DNA of 64,000 nucleotides from Verrucomicrobiota bacterium (GTDB lineage Bacteria; Verrucomicrobiota; Verrucomicrobiia; Chthoniobacterales; Xiphinematobacteraceae): NCBI GenBank assembly GCA_023269545.1, contig JAHFTB010000004.1, positions 62,001 to 126,000 of the forward strand, read 5' to 3'. Shown piece by piece: positions 17,403 to 27,913 of this stretch (position 1 is its first letter; each line of letters starts with the position of its first letter). The notes under the pieces were generated by a model. It saw only the letters and a program-made list of their open reading frames with translations, ran no database searches and was not told where the DNA came from. The position numbers and the translations under genes were made by a program.

Positions 17403-18276
17403 CGGAACTACTATTGCCGAAAAAGTGCATGAAGAAACTCGTGCCTCGGTTGCAGAAATTACCAAAAGCGGGTTATGTCCCGGTTTGGCTGTGGTTTTAG
17501 TGGGCAATGATCCCGCATCGCGGACCTACGTTCGGAAAAAAGCGGAACAATGCGCCAAACTCGGTTTTCATTCCTTAAGATTGGAGCTTCCCGAAACGAC
17601 TTCGCAGCAAGAATTGCTCGCCCATGTAGCTCAGCTAAATGCCGATCCTAAAATTCATGGTATCCTGGTTCAATCTCCTCCTCCTCCTCACATTGATGAG
17701 GCTAAAATTGTACATGCCATAGCTCCGGAGAAAGACGTAGATGGATTTCATCCTGTCAATGTTGCAAAACTTGCGTTGGAGGACCCTTCAGGCTTTGTTC
17801 CCTGTACGCCTTTGGGTTGCAGACGCCTTCTGCTTGAATATGGCATCCCGACCAGCGGCGCACGAGTGGTAGTCTTGGGGCGCAGTATGATTGTCGGAAA
17901 ACCTCTGGCTTTGCTTCTCATGAGTAAAGGGCCTGGCGGCGACGCAATAGTGACGGTTGCTCATTCACGCACACGTAATTTAGGCGAAATCACCCGTGAG
18001 GCTGATATTATTTTCAGCGCCATAGGACGTCCTTATTTTCTACGGGAGGAACATGTTCGTGAAGGAGCTGTTGTAGTAGATGTCGGTATCAACCGTGTGG
18101 AAGACCCCTCTCACAAACGTGGATACCGACTGGTAGGAGATGTCGACTTTGAAACAGTAGCCCCCAAATGCTCTTTAATTACTCCTGTTCCCGGTGGAGT
18201 GGGCCCCATGACGATCGCCATGCTTCTTTCTAATACTCTTAAGGCGTGCCGTCAGATTCATGGGCTTCCGGGCTGA
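17389..18276 (+). CDS. folD: Bifunctional methylenetetrahydrofolate dehydrogenase/cyclohydrolase
   Basis: A 295-residue FolD that interconverts 5,10-methylene-, methenyl- and 10-formyl-tetrahydrofolate using NADP. The signatures [14 protein letters not shown] (catalytic Lys), [40 protein letters not shown] (dinucleotide fold) and [16 protein letters not shown] are all conserved. The first codons overlap the end of the upstream acyltransferase gene, suggesting translational coupling. Confidence 0.96.
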   Translation: MKLIDGTTIAEKVHEETRASVAEITKSGLCPGLAVVLVGNDPASRTYVRKKAEQCAKLGFHSLRLELPETTSQQELLAHVAQLNADPKIHGILVQSPPPPHIDEAKIVHAIAPEKDVDGFHPVNVAKLALEDPSGFVPCTPLGCRRLLLEYGIPTSGARVVVLGRSMIVGKPLALLLMSKGPGGDAIVTVAHSRTRNLGEITREADIIFSAIGRPYFLREEHVREGAVVVDVGINRVEDPSHKRGYRLVGDVDFETVAPKCSLITPVPGGVGPMTIAMLLSNTLKACRQIHGLPG

Positions 18277-18422
18277 AAAATTCGGCATTTCGGAAAAACC
18301 AGATCAGCTAATTTGGGCCCGAACAAACTGCCTCTCATCGGGTCGCCCAGGAAGGGTTGATCCCAGCTCTTATTGACTGTCTCCTTTTTTGCGAGTATGC
18401 CTGAAGTGCTACAAATGCTCTA

Positions 18423-19622
18423 ATGCTTCCCCCGATGAGAGTTGCAGCGACTTGTGTGATGACGGCATATCTCTTTACCGCTTGTGACCGTCTAAAGCTC
18501 TTTTTTGCTCACAATCCTTCTTCACCACCACCGGTAAACGTCCAGGTTTTTCAAGCAAAGACTATGGATGTGCCCGTATACAAAGAATGGGTGGGCACCA
18601 TGAACGGTTACCAGAATGCGGACATTCGTGCTCGGGTAAGTGGTTACCTGATCCAACAGAATTACATCGAAGGTTCTTTTGTCAAAGCAGGCACTGTCCT
18701 TTTTCAAATTGATCCCCGCCCTTTCGAGGCGGCATTGATGCAGGCCAAGGCACAATACGATCAGGCATATGCTCAGGCTCAACTGGCACAGGTAACACTG
18801 ACCCGGCACACGCAGTTGGTAAAAAATAATGTGATCAGCCAACAACAGTACGATATTTCCTATCAATCCACACAATCAGCCATTGCAACTGCTTCGGCCG
18901 CCAAAGCAAATGTGGACACTGCCCAACTCAATCTTCAATTTTGTACCATCGTTGCCCCGTTTGATGGTATCGTCGGCATTGTTCAAGTTCAGATTGGCAA
19001 TCTTGTGGGATCCGGTTCAAATGCCGTGCTCACCCAGATATCCCAGGTAGATCCTATTAAGGTGGTATTTCCTATCAGCGAGCAGGAGTATCTTCAAGCC
19101 TCTACTCATCTCAATGCATTTGCCGCACTACCAATAGAGAAACGTCCTCATCTCCTTCAGCTTACTTTATCCAATAAGGAAATCTATCCCTATAAAGGCA
19201 GGTTTGATTTTGCAAATCGTCAAGTTGAACTTAATACTGGCACAATTCAGATCACCGCGCTTTTTCCCAATCCACATCATCTTCTTCGACCGGGTCAATA
19301 TGCAATGATCGGAGCGCGAGTTGAGGATCTGAAAAGCGCTCTTGTGGTTCCTCAGGCGGCTATTTTTCAAGTGCAAGGGACGTATCAGCTCGCACTACTC
19401 AATCCGGATCATACGACTACCATCCGCGCGGTGACGGTGGGACCTACTTGCGGACCTTGGTGGGTCATCACGAAGGGGCTTCGTGATGGAGAAACTGTGA
19501 TTGTAAGTAAGGGGGCTCAGCAATTACAGCCCAATGTAAAAGTGGTTCCCTCTCCCTATGCCGTACCCTCGGTTTCACCCGCAGAAACTCCACACATCAT
19601 CTTTTCCCCTTCTCCGAGTTGA
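18423..19622 (+). CDS. RND efflux periplasmic adaptor (lipoprotein, AcrA/MexA type)
   Basis: A 399-residue membrane-fusion protein. The N-terminal signal has lipobox FTAC (Cys at about residue 21). The barrel-sandwich half motif IRARVSGYLIQQNYIEGSFVK in parts is followed by a coiled-coil hairpin rich in Gln/Ala (about 100-165) and the second lipoyl half CTIVAPFDGIVGI. The beta-barrel and membrane-proximal domains complete the fold. It links the inner-membrane pump encoded 30 bp downstream to an outer-membrane channel. No channel gene lies beside it; the TolC-type gene at 59 kb or one elsewhere could serve. Confidence 0.92.
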   Translation: MLPPMRVAATCVMTAYLFTACDRLKLFFAHNPSSPPPVNVQVFQAKTMDVPVYKEWVGTMNGYQNADIRARVSGYLIQQNYIEGSFVKAGTVLFQIDPRPFEAALMQAKAQYDQAYAQAQLAQVTLTRHTQLVKNNVISQQQYDISYQSTQSAIATASAAKANVDTAQLNLQFCTIVAPFDGIVGIVQVQIGNLVGSGSNAVLTQISQVDPIKVVFPISEQEYLQASTHLNAFAALPIEKRPHLLQLTLSNKEIYPYKGRFDFANRQVELNTGTIQITALFPNPHHLLRPGQYAMIGARVEDLKSALVVPQAAIFQVQGTYQLALLNPDHTTTIRAVTVGPTCGPWWVITKGLRDGETVIVSKGAQQLQPNVKVVPSPYAVPSVSPAETPHIIFSPSPS

Positions 19623-19652
19623 GCGATTATCTCTTCCACCGCTCCCCCCGAC

Positions 19653-22600
19653 ATGTCTCAGTTCTTTATCAACCGTCCGATTGTGGCAATCGTTATTGCC
19701 ATTCTCACGGTGCTTATAGGCCTGGTCACTCTATTTAGTCTGCCCATCGCTCAATTTCCTAATATTGTTCCTCCGCAAATCCAAATCACAACAGTGTTTA
19801 CCGGAGCGGACTCCATTGCGGTGGAAGAATCCGTGGCTACTCCTATTGAGCAGCAAATGACAGGTGTCCTAGGAATGGACTACATGTATTCCATTAACGC
19901 CAATAGCGGAATCATGACACTAAACGTCATTTTTCAAACCGGCACTGTGCCGAGTATCGACCAGATTTTGGCTCAGATGCGGGAGACCCAAGCATTCTCA
20001 CAACTTCCCCCTACGGTGCAAAAATACGGCATCCAAGTCAACATGGCGGCAACTGCGCCGCTGGGCGTCTTTGTGCTGTATTCTCCCAATGGAGCATACG
20101 ATTCCACTTTTCTCGCCAATTATGCTTATATCAACATCAAAAATCCGCTGACGCGCGTGAGCGGAATTGGCAATGTAAACGTCTTCGGAGCCGGCCAATA
20201 TGCCATGCGTATTTGGGTAAAGCCTGATCTCCTCGCAAAACTTAATATTACAGTCACCGAAGTCTTGGATGCCGTAAACATCCAAAATGCCATTAATCCA
20301 TCCGGACAAATCGGAGCAGAACCTGTTCCTGCCGGTCAACAATTCACGTATACGGTACATACACAGGGACGCCTCGTAACAGCCGAAGAATTTAAGAATA
20401 TTATTATTCGAGCTAACTCGGATGGCTCATTGGTACGAATCCGAGACGTAGGGGAAGTTCAACTGGGAGGACAAATATACAATGTACGCGGTCGATTTGA
20501 TAAGGCGGATGCTGCCATTATTGCTGTTTATCAGGAGCCCGGCACCAATTCCGTACAGGCAATGCGGGATGCAAGAAAATTAATGGAGGAACTCAGCAAG
20601 CAATTTCCAAGTGACCTGAAATATACAGTTTCACTGGATACTACCCTCGCTGTCGTCAACGGCATGAAGGAAATTGTGATCACACTCTTCGAGGCTCTTT
20701 TACTTGTAATTATCGTGGTATTTATTTTTCTTCAGGGATTCCGTGCGACTTTGATTCCCCTCTGTGCGGTACCGGTTTCTCTGATTGGTACATTCGCATT
20801 TTTTCCGTTATTTGGATTTTCAGTCAATACACTTTCGCTCTTCGCAATGGTGCTTGCTATTGGTTTGGTGGTTGACGATGCCATTGTGGTAGTTGAAGCT
20901 ATAGAACGCCATATTGAACATGGTCTCAGCCCACATGACGCAGCCCTTCAAGCGATGAAGGATGTTGCTGCTCCTGTAGTTGCTATTGCCTTGATTCTTG
21001 CAGCTGTTTTCATACCGACGGCTTTTATGCCAGGCATCACGGGTCAAATGTATCAACAGTTTGCTCTTACTATCGCCGTCGCTATTCTTCTCTCGGCTTT
21101 TAATGCTCTCACGTTGAGCCCCGCATTGGGGGCTCTCTTGCTTCGCCCTCGTTCGGAAACACGAGGGCCATTAGGTTGGTTTTTTCGCCGTTTTAATCAA
21201 ATCTTTAAATCTACGACGGAAGAATATGGGAACTTGTGTCATTTCTTCATCCGAAAGACCGTGGTCGGCCTTTTTCTTCTATTAGCGCTGACCCTTGGGA
21301 TAGTCTTTTTTGGAATAAAAATTCCTTCTTCATTTATTCCCGAGGAAGATGAGGGGTATTTATATGGATCTGTCCAATTACCCAATGCTTCCTCTCTGCA
21401 ACGTACGGATCAAGCCGCGTGGGAAGTGGAAAAAATTATTTCGGAAACGCCCGGAGTCGCCCACGTAACCACTGTCGTGGGGTTTAATCTTTTGAGTACG
21501 GTAAATACCACATATAATGCTTTCTTCTTCATTTCATTGAAGGATTGGTCGGAACGCAAAGCTCTGGATCAGCAGGCTCCGGGTCTAATAAAAACTTTAA
21601 ACCGCAAACTTTCTCAATTTCCAGCCGCCAAAGCTTTCGTCTTTCCGCCCCCTGCTATTCCTGGGATCGGCACTTCCGGAGGTGTCGGATTTATTCTCGA
21701 AGATCGTACCGGAGGCGACATTAAGTTTATTGCCACTAATACGAAAAAATTCATGGATGCCGCGGCTAAGCGTCCGGAAATTGAAAGCATCATCACTCCT
21801 TCAATTTGGGAAGTTCCTCAAATTTACATGAACGTAAATCAAGAAAAGGTCCTGAAACAAAATGTGGACCTTAAGGACGTTTATACGACCATGCAGACGT
21901 TCCTAGGTGGATATTTTGTAAACTTTTTTAACCGTTTTGGCCTTCAGTGGCAGGTATATGTTCAGGCTCAGGGGGACTATCGAACGGACGCCGGATACCT
22001 GGGCCAATTCTATGTTCGCAATCATATGGGAGACCCCGTACCACTTTCAACAATAGTGCAAGTGCAGAATTCCTTCGGACCCGAATATACCATGCGCTAT
22101 AATCTCTTTCGCTGTACGCAATTCGTCGTAAATCCTCGTTCAGGATACAGTACTACGCAAGTAATGCGAGCTCTCGAGCAGGTATACGCAGAAACCATGC
22201 CCCATGGAATGGCTTATGATTACATTGGAATGTCCCGCTCCCAACAAAAAGCTCAGCAAGGCGTTCCTCCGACAGCCATTTTTGCGCTTTCGCTTCTCTT
22301 CGTCTTTCTTATTTTAGCCGCCCAATACGAAAGTTGGTCGCTCCCATTCAGCGTACTTCTATGTACGCCCATTGCAGTTTTTGGTGCTCTCCTGACGCTC
22401 TTTCTCCGTCATAAAGAAAACGATCTCTATGCTCAAATCGGGCTCATCATGTTGATCGGACTTGCTGCCAAAAATGCCATCTTAATCGTCGAATTTTCCA
22501 AAGCGGAATATGAAAAAGGGAGGCCATTGCTCGATGCGGCTCTGGCCGGTGCGAAACTTCGCCTGCGTCCTATCTTGATGACTGCCTTTGCATTTGTCTT

Positions 22601-22796
22601 CGGATGTGTTCCACTCTGGCATGCAAGCGGATCCGGTTCCATTGCCCGTCAGTCGCTGGGGACTACGGTGATTGGCGGCATGCTTGCAGCCACGTTAATA
22701 GCTATCTTTTTGATTCCTATGTCCTTCTATTTGGTCGAAAAGATTGCTTCCCAAAAGAAAAAGAAGGAGATTGCTCCCCCTCCCCAATCCGCATAA
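19653..22796 (+). CDS. RND multidrug efflux pump, HAE1 family (AcrB type)
   Basis: A 1047-residue proton-driven trimeric pump with 12 membrane helices and two large periplasmic loops. The start [20 protein letters not shown] is typical. TM4 keeps the proton-relay pair in [14 protein letters not shown]. The [10 protein letters not shown] porter segment and the [15 protein letters not shown] segment of TM10 (relay Lys) are intact. With the adaptor upstream it forms a drug or solvent efflux unit. No dedicated regulator is next to it. Confidence 0.95.
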   Translation: MSQFFINRPIVAIVIAILTVLIGLVTLFSLPIAQFPNIVPPQIQITTVFTGADSIAVEESVATPIEQQMTGVLGMDYMYSINANSGIMTLNVIFQTGTVPSIDQILAQMRETQAFSQLPPTVQKYGIQVNMAATAPLGVFVLYSPNGAYDSTFLANYAYINIKNPLTRVSGIGNVNVFGAGQYAMRIWVKPDLLAKLNITVTEVLDAVNIQNAINPSGQIGAEPVPAGQQFTYTVHTQGRLVTAEEFKNIIIRANSDGSLVRIRDVGEVQLGGQIYNVRGRFDKADAAIIAVYQEPGTNSVQAMRDARKLMEELSKQFPSDLKYTVSLDTTLAVVNGMKEIVITLFEALLLVIIVVFIFLQGFRATLIPLCAVPVSLIGTFAFFPLFGFSVNTLSLFAMVLAIGLVVDDAIVVVEAIERHIEHGLSPHDAALQAMKDVAAPVVAIALILAAVFIPTAFMPGITGQMYQQFALTIAVAILLSAFNALTLSPALGALLLRPRSETRGPLGWFFRRFNQIFKSTTEEYGNLCHFFIRKTVVGLFLLLALTLGIVFFGIKIPSSFIPEEDEGYLYGSVQLPNASSLQRTDQAAWEVEKIISETPGVAHVTTVVGFNLLSTVNTTYNAFFFISLKDWSERKALDQQAPGLIKTLNRKLSQFPAAKAFVFPPPAIPGIGTSGGVGFILEDRTGGDIKFIATNTKKFMDAAAKRPEIESIITPSIWEVPQIYMNVNQEKVLKQNVDLKDVYTTMQTFLGGYFVNFFNRFGLQWQVYVQAQGDYRTDAGYLGQFYVRNHMGDPVPLSTIVQVQNSFGPEYTMRYNLFRCTQFVVNPRSGYSTTQVMRALEQVYAETMPHGMAYDYIGMSRSQQKAQQGVPPTAIFALSLLFVFLILAAQYESWSLPFSVLLCTPIAVFGALLTLFLRHKENDLYAQIGLIMLIGLAAKNAILIVEFSKAEYEKGRPLLDAALAGAKLRLRPILMTAFAFVFGCVPLWHASGSGSIARQSLGTTVIGGMLAATLIAIFLIPMSFYLVEKIASQKKKKEIAPPPQSA

Positions 22797-22968
22797 ATTC
22801 ACCTCAAATATATTATATTTAACAAAATACAAAGGAATGATCCAAAGAAGTGGAATCGAAAACAGAGTTTTCATTTTCCTATCAACCGATGGCTTTCAAA
22901 CACTTCATGGATTGAGTTCAAATTCCCCATTGAGGAACGGCCGGATTTGTTTAAGATCGTGGTGATTT

Positions 22969-24144
22969 ATGCAGGAGGCGATTTTGGCACTGGAAGATGG
23001 ACGGTTATTTCGTGGGGAAGCATTCGGTCACACCGGAACTACGACAGGAGAAATCTGTTTTAATACCTCCATGACGGGTTATCAGGAAATCCTGACTGAT
23101 CCTTCTTATCGCGGTCAAATTGTGGCGATGACTTATCCGGAAATCGGTAACTATGGGGTGAATTCTTTAGACGTTGAAAGTGAGCGCCCTCATGTCCGTG
23201 GATTTGTGATCGAGGAGTTGAGCCCCATCGTCAGTAACTGGAGAGCTGAGGACAATCTGCAGGACTATCTTCTCCGACACGGAATTCCCGGAATTTCCGG
23301 TATCGATACACGCGCTTTGACGCGTCATCTCCGGACCCGTGGTGCTCTGAAAGCCTGTCTTTCCACCGAAGTACTCAGTGAAGCCGAAGCCATTGACCTC
23401 GCTAAAAAATGTGAAGGCGTACAAGGTGTCGATTTTGTACACGAAGTCACTCCTTCTCTGCCTTATGACTGGGATCTTGACGGAACACTGAGTCGCCGCT
23501 GGGCCCCCATCAATTCGACGGGCAATATGGAGGTCGGCCCTCGGGGAGAGGCCTTTCTGCCCTTACCCGAGGTAAAACATCGAATCGTCGCTTATGACCT
23601 TGGAATGAAACGCAATATTTTGCGTTCCCTTCGCCGCGCCGGTTTTCAGGTACGTGTAGTGCCAGCCACAACCTCTGCCCAAGAGGTGCTTGATACCAAT
23701 TCGGAAGGAGTGTTTCTTTCCAATGGTCCCGGAGACCCTGCCGCTCTTGACTATGTCATTGAAAACGTTCGAGCACTTGCTTCCCATGTACCCATGTTTG
23801 GAATCTGCCTTGGCCATCAAATCTTGGGCCTCGCTTTCGGCGGAAATACGTTCAAATTAAAATTTGGTCACCGCGGCGCCAACCAGCCCGTAAAAGATCT
23901 CCGAACCGGAAAGATCTCCATCACCTCCCAAAATCATGGATTTGCTGTCGCCCCCGACTCTTTGCCCAATAACGTTGAGGTGACGCATATTAATTTAAAT
24001 GATGGAACCGTTGCTGGCTTGCGCCACAAAGAATATCCTGTTTTCAGCGTTCAATATCATCCGGAAGCGGCACCTGGTCCTCACGATGGCGATTATTTAT
24101 TCCAACAATTTTCCCATCTGGTGGAAAAAGCTCATTCGAGTTAA
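22969..24144 (+). CDS. carA: Carbamoyl-phosphate synthase small (glutaminase) subunit
   Basis: A 391-residue subunit that hydrolyses glutamine and channels ammonia to CarB for carbamoyl phosphate, used in arginine and pyrimidine synthesis. The N-terminal domain shows GEICFNTSMTGYQEILTDPS. The class I amidotransferase domain has FGICLGHQ with the nucleophile Cys, and the His-Glu pair in VQYHPEAAPGPHD. carB is not in the window. The 170-bp upstream region has no clear riboswitch or regulatory structure. Confidence 0.96.
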   Translation: MQEAILALEDGRLFRGEAFGHTGTTTGEICFNTSMTGYQEILTDPSYRGQIVAMTYPEIGNYGVNSLDVESERPHVRGFVIEELSPIVSNWRAEDNLQDYLLRHGIPGISGIDTRALTRHLRTRGALKACLSTEVLSEAEAIDLAKKCEGVQGVDFVHEVTPSLPYDWDLDGTLSRRWAPINSTGNMEVGPRGEAFLPLPEVKHRIVAYDLGMKRNILRSLRRAGFQVRVVPATTSAQEVLDTNSEGVFLSNGPGDPAALDYVIENVRALASHVPMFGICLGHQILGLAFGGNTFKLKFGHRGANQPVKDLRTGKISITSQNHGFAVAPDSLPNNVEVTHINLNDGTVAGLRHKEYPVFSVQYHPEAAPGPHDGDYLFQQFSHLVEKAHSS

Positions 24145-24152
24145 AGTGAGAG

Positions 24153-24362
24153 ATGAAGGATTGTCATCTCGAAAATTCCCGCGATTTTGTGCCGAGTACA
24201 ACTAGTATACGTCCTCCTTCCTTTATTTGTTCTTCCCCTGTACCGAAGTCGGGAAAGAGAGACTTTTTTACTATTTATCTCTTCATTTTTACCGCTCTGG
24301 CAATTTTCTCTTTTATGGTAGCTGTCTGGTGCATTCTCAGAATGGAACATTCCGCGTTCTGA
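24153..24362 (+). CDS. Possible small single-pass membrane protein
   Basis: A 69-residue frame with one strong hydrophobic helix near the C-terminus (FFTIYLFIFTALAIFSFMVA) preceded by basic residues. The upstream GAGAG could serve as a weak ribosome site. I recognise no family. It starts 9 bp after carA and could be translated from the same message, or be chance. It is the only content of note in the 24145-24467 gap. Confidence 0.3.
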   Translation: MKDCHLENSRDFVPSTTSIRPPSFICSSPVPKSGKRDFFTIYLFIFTALAIFSFMVAVWCILRMEHSAF

Positions 24363-24467
24363 AGCCAGGATGAGGCTGGCGATGGGGCTGAGGCAATAAA
24401 AATGTCATCCCCTATACAGAGTGACTGACATACGAAAATGATCGGCATCATCGAAAACAAATCCCCA

Positions 24468-25079
24468 TCAGTCCCCTAACTCCACATTCCAATAGGCCAG
24501 ATCCACGAAATGCTTCCAACTTTCATGGTGCTTCCTCCCAAAGGATATATTCACAAAGGGACGCCACTTGGGACGTTTGGGTTTACGAATCAGCTGCATC
24601 TTTACTTCATGCGGGAGCCGATTCCCTTTGTGAGTGTTACAAGGAATACACGAGCAAACCACATTTTCCCAACTAGTTTCGCCTCCTTGATGTCTCGGCA
24701 AAACATGATCCAAGTTGAGATCACACCGATTGAAAATCTTCCCACAATATTGGCATGTATTCTGATCCCGTTCAAAAATATTGTGTCGGGTAAATTTTAC
24801 TTCTTTTTTTGGAAGCTTCTCAAAAAGCAATAAAACAATAATGCGTGGGACTCTGATTTTAATCGAAATCGTATGCACCATTTCAGGCTCCGGATTCGCT
24901 GCGGAAAAATCCTGCCAACTCTGAAAATCATGAGTCAAAAAATCACTCTCCCCTTCAGAGGATACCACCTGAGCATGCCCCTGACATAAAAGCGTAAAGG
25001 CCCTTCGAACGCTGCAAGTAGTAATCGCTTGCCAGAGGCGATTCAGTACTAATACAGGATGATCTAATACGGGCTCCAC
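24468..25079 (-). CDS. HNH endonuclease family protein
   Basis: A 203-residue protein. The N-terminal part begins VLVLNRLWQAITTCSVRRAF, as in the common stand-alone HNH proteins. The C-terminal HNH domain has two CxxC zinc pairs (CQYCG and CIPCN), the catalytic LDHVLPRHQGG and a downstream NVVCSC and H. Such genes are widespread in free-living bacteria and usually cellular rather than mobile. The biological substrate is unknown. It stands alone. Confidence 0.85.
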   Translation of the reverse strand: MEPVLDHPVLVLNRLWQAITTCSVRRAFTLLCQGHAQVVSSEGESDFLTHDFQSWQDFSAANPEPEMVHTISIKIRVPRIIVLLLFEKLPKKEVKFTRHNIFERDQNTCQYCGKIFNRCDLNLDHVLPRHQGGETSWENVVCSCIPCNTHKGNRLPHEVKMQLIRKPKRPKWRPFVNISFGRKHHESWKHFVDLAYWNVELGD

Positions 25080-25240
25080 CTTGGCTCCTTTTATCAGAAA
25101 GGCTTAGTTGAGAATCATATATTCCTCTTCGTAATGTCAAGGAAGTTCGCATTTGCAAACCGCTCCCCACAAACAAGATGTGAATAGTCTAACTTTTCCT
25201 ATAAAAGTGGATACCCGGAATCCTCAGTACGAAAATCAGC

Positions 25241-25262
25241 CCGCGGCTTTTTAAAGCCGCGG
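25241..25262 (-). terminator. Perfect GC-rich hairpin downstream of the DUF5069 gene
   Basis: CCGCGGCTTT and AAAGCCGCGG pair perfectly across a 2-nt gap, 16 bp after the stop of the minus-strand DUF5069 gene. The U-tract after it on that strand is poor, so its strength as an intrinsic terminator is uncertain. Confidence 0.5.
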
Positions 25263-25278
25263 ACCGTAAGCCACCCGT

Positions 25279-25722
25279 CTATGCTTTGCCGCTGTAGCTT
25301 ACAAAATCATCCACATCCAATAAATCAAACCAGGTCACTATATCCGAACGATGTGGCGCTGCGGATTTGTGTATTTTTGTAAAAAATTCTCGCTCTTCCA
25401 CAGTAGCGGGAGCACGTTTTTCCTGAAAATCAGACCATAATTTTATTTCCAATTCACTGCGAGGGTTTTGGGCATGAGCGTGAATCCATTCCAAAACTTC
25501 TCCATCCCCCGAACCTTTTTTTACTTCTGCCTTCAAAGCTTCCGAATCGACTCCCATATATGTGAGAAAACGTTGGTCCAAAGGACAGTCATAATGGTAG
25601 TCGCCATTGGCTTTATTGAGCGTCGCCCGGCATTTATCTAACAACCGGGGAAGAATGACAAATCCGCCTAGACGGACTCTGGGGCTACGTGGGGGATGCT
25701 GATTGAGGTTGACAGAGGACAT
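25279..25722 (-). CDS. DUF5069 domain protein
   Basis: A 147-residue soluble protein matching DUF5069 by its N-terminal block PRSPRVRLGGFVILPRLLDK, then YHYDCPLDQRFLTYMGVD and the C-terminal WFDLLDVDD. The family is frequent in Verrucomicrobiota and relatives and has no known function. It supports the taxonomic guess. It is flanked by a hairpin downstream and the 382-residue gene upstream on the same strand (66 bp). Confidence 0.8.
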   Translation of the reverse strand: MSSVNLNQHPPRSPRVRLGGFVILPRLLDKCRATLNKANGDYHYDCPLDQRFLTYMGVDSEALKAEVKKGSGDGEVLEWIHAHAQNPRSELEIKLWSDFQEKRAPATVEEREFFTKIHKSAAPHRSDIVTWFDLLDVDDFVSYSGKA

Positions 25723-25788
25723 TGATCGTTCTTATTTCCACTAAATACTACATAGTTACCAAGTAACTTTCAATTTCTTATCTGTGCT

Positions 25789-26937
25789 TTATTCTACCAG
25801 GGCTGAACTATAAATAAAATTAGGCTGAAGAGGAATTCGGACTGTTTTTTCGCTGGCAGAAAGCAGGATCACCGAATCTTCATCTACGGAAATCGTTTTT
25901 ACGATGTCGAAACCCGCCGGGATGCCAGCCATCGCCATAATCGTATTGACTACAAGAGGTCGAGCAGGATTGAGCATAAAGGAAGTTGGAATTCCGCGTT
26001 CATTAAGAGGGTTTTTCCCCGCAGATTCCGCAAGGCCCATATGAAAGTAGCTGGTCGCTTCCCCTACCCCCAATACATTGCGATGACGTCCATTCCAGGG
26101 GGGATAATGACGTCCCCCATTAGAATGCCATAAAACGGTGGAAGCAAGCACCCGTGGATCCTTCAAGGAAAAGCACACACAGCGATCTCTTGGAAAAGTG
26201 ATAGCACTCCATCCCAGATTGCATTGTGGATCGGCAGCAACCAATACAAGATCTTCAAAGCCGCGGCGAGCCGGATAATGCGACAGGTCAGTGACCCCTC
26301 CCCGCTCTAAAGGAACCTCGCTGAGTGCCTGAAATTCCGCTCCCGGTCGCAGTGAGGAGTAACCTCCTTCAGCGGGATTTTCGAAGGTTCCGGGAAAAAC
26401 TTGCCCATAAACAAAAGGACTGACACTGATACGTCCGCTTCCTTCATATGCTGGAAATTTTAATATGGCCTGGTGGCCGAAATTCATCGGGCCGCGCATG
26501 TCTCGCACAATATGTTGTGAGTAGACGGCAGAATGCCCCGCTTTAAGAACAATCAATTTGTCCACCCGACCTTTTCTCACGCCAGTTTGCATTCGCAAGT
26601 GAAGAAAGCTGCCTTCCTCATGTGTTTCGCTAGCAACACGCACCCATTTCTCATTGGCAGTTTCCCCATGCGGCGGATGTTTTTCCTTTTTCCACAGAGT
26701 AGTATTTTCTCCAAATGGCATGCAAAAAAAATCACCCCTCATCACACGCAATATTGCAGGCATATCTTTGGAAAGCCGTTCAGTTGCCCACGGAGCAATC
26801 GCTCCCGGCACCAAACCATGCTTACCTACTCGAAAACTGACCGGACCTAAATGACCACCCAAACAGGTCACTGCCGCATAAACATGCGACGATCCAATGG
26901 CCCAAGAGGGCTGGCCCAGAATGGAGATACGTTTCAT
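25789..26937 (-). CDS. Conserved-looking protein of unknown function, possibly mutarotase-like
   Basis: A 382-residue protein without signal peptide or membrane helix. It is rich in beta-strand-forming stretches, with Gly-His patterns (GQPSWAIGSSHVYAAVTCLGGHLGPVSF at the start, in parts) and WHSNGGRHYPPWNGRH near residue 265. The all-beta character and conserved aromatic/His clusters recall galactose-mutarotase-like folds, but I cannot identify a family. Codon use and gene spacing look ordinary, so it is likely a real, expressed gene. Confidence 0.6.
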   Translation of the reverse strand: MKRISILGQPSWAIGSSHVYAAVTCLGGHLGPVSFRVGKHGLVPGAIAPWATERLSKDMPAILRVMRGDFFCMPFGENTTLWKKEKHPPHGETANEKWVRVASETHEEGSFLHLRMQTGVRKGRVDKLIVLKAGHSAVYSQHIVRDMRGPMNFGHQAILKFPAYEGSGRISVSPFVYGQVFPGTFENPAEGGYSSLRPGAEFQALSEVPLERGGVTDLSHYPARRGFEDLVLVAADPQCNLGWSAITFPRDRCVCFSLKDPRVLASTVLWHSNGGRHYPPWNGRHRNVLGVGEATSYFHMGLAESAGKNPLNERGIPTSFMLNPARPLVVNTIMAMAGIPAGFDIVKTISVDEDSVILLSASEKTVRIPLQPNFIYSSALVE

Positions 26938-27458
26938 GGGACACGCAGTATTGGATAGTGTATGGATTTGCAGAGAGGAAGCAAGGAAGAGATTGTATTT
27001 TGCAAGGCGAAAAAAGAGTGGCCCAGAAAACCTGAAATGCTCTCGGTGCCGGATATATAGCGAAATTCCTCTTTGGTGTCCGTTCTTTCACTATTGGATC
27101 GTTCGTCTGGTTGCGTTTATTGAACAGTACCATCATATGGAAACAAAGGAAATCGCAATCGCAAGCACTGGTTTCTGCTTTTTATAAAAAATAAGAGATC
27201 CGGCATCTGTTAATGCCATTAATTACTCGATCTGTTAATATGTGTTTCACAAATATCCGTTTGGCTCATTTGCATATGAGGCCAAAGTGGATTATTTTCC
27301 CAGCTAACAAGTGAGAAGGCGAATTATCGCGTGAAAGTAATTTGCTTTTCATTCCATATTTTCATAGCAAATGCCTTGTCATTTAAGGAAAACATATTCC
27401 GTTTTTTTAATTAATTAATAATTTATTATTTCCATTATTTACTTATGTCTACAGACAA
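26938..27458. other. AT-rich intergenic region
   Basis: The stretch of 521 bp becomes markedly AT-rich after about 27180, ending in tracts of TTAATTAATTAATAATTTATT. No gene family, tRNA or copy of the inverted-repeat element is visible. It separates the 382-residue gene from the orphan 139-residue gene and looks like acquired or degenerating DNA. Confidence 0.5.
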
Positions 27459-27878
27459 ATGATCGATCATATCGAATCACGGTATCAGTTTTACAAAGCG
27501 GAAATACGGAAGCAGTCCTCTCCGGAACGGAAACAGCTTCTTGCCACAGATTTTTATAATGACTTGAATGCCAATATGATCCACTGGAAAGAATATCTCA
27601 GAAATGACGGTAATAAAATAGTCGGATTATTTGGGACTGCATTCGATGATATCAGGTTTCAAGGAGAGAGCAGATGGTTTCCAGGTGGGCTATGGACATA
27701 TTCAGGGGATAGAAAGAGATGGAACCGTGAGTGGTTTGATGGGGATTATTCTTTCCGCAACCAAGCAAAAGCCCGCGTTACGGAAAGAGTACGAGAAACT
27801 ATCAATGAGTTATCGGAAAGTTTAACTTCCAAAATTAAGCAGTTATTCGGTGAATTACAGACAATGGCCAATGAATAG
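27459..27878 (+). CDS. Orphan hypothetical protein (139 aa)
   Basis: A soluble, charged protein with no signal peptide. The middle has a tryptophan- and glycine-rich patch (SRWFPGGLWTYSGDRKRWN). The C-terminal 40 residues are predicted helical and amphipathic (ARVTERVRETINELSESLTS). I recognise no family. The gene sits after an unusually AT-rich stretch and is the only plus-strand gene among minus-strand neighbours, which suggests transfer or a lineage-specific gene. The start follows TCTACAGACAA with no obvious Shine-Dalgarno. Confidence 0.5.
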   Translation: MIDHIESRYQFYKAEIRKQSSPERKQLLATDFYNDLNANMIHWKEYLRNDGNKIVGLFGTAFDDIRFQGESRWFPGGLWTYSGDRKRWNREWFDGDYSFRNQAKARVTERVRETINELSESLTSKIKQLFGELQTMANE

Positions 27879-27913
27879 GTCAGTTATTAAAACGACATGC
27901 CCGGCACAAGATC

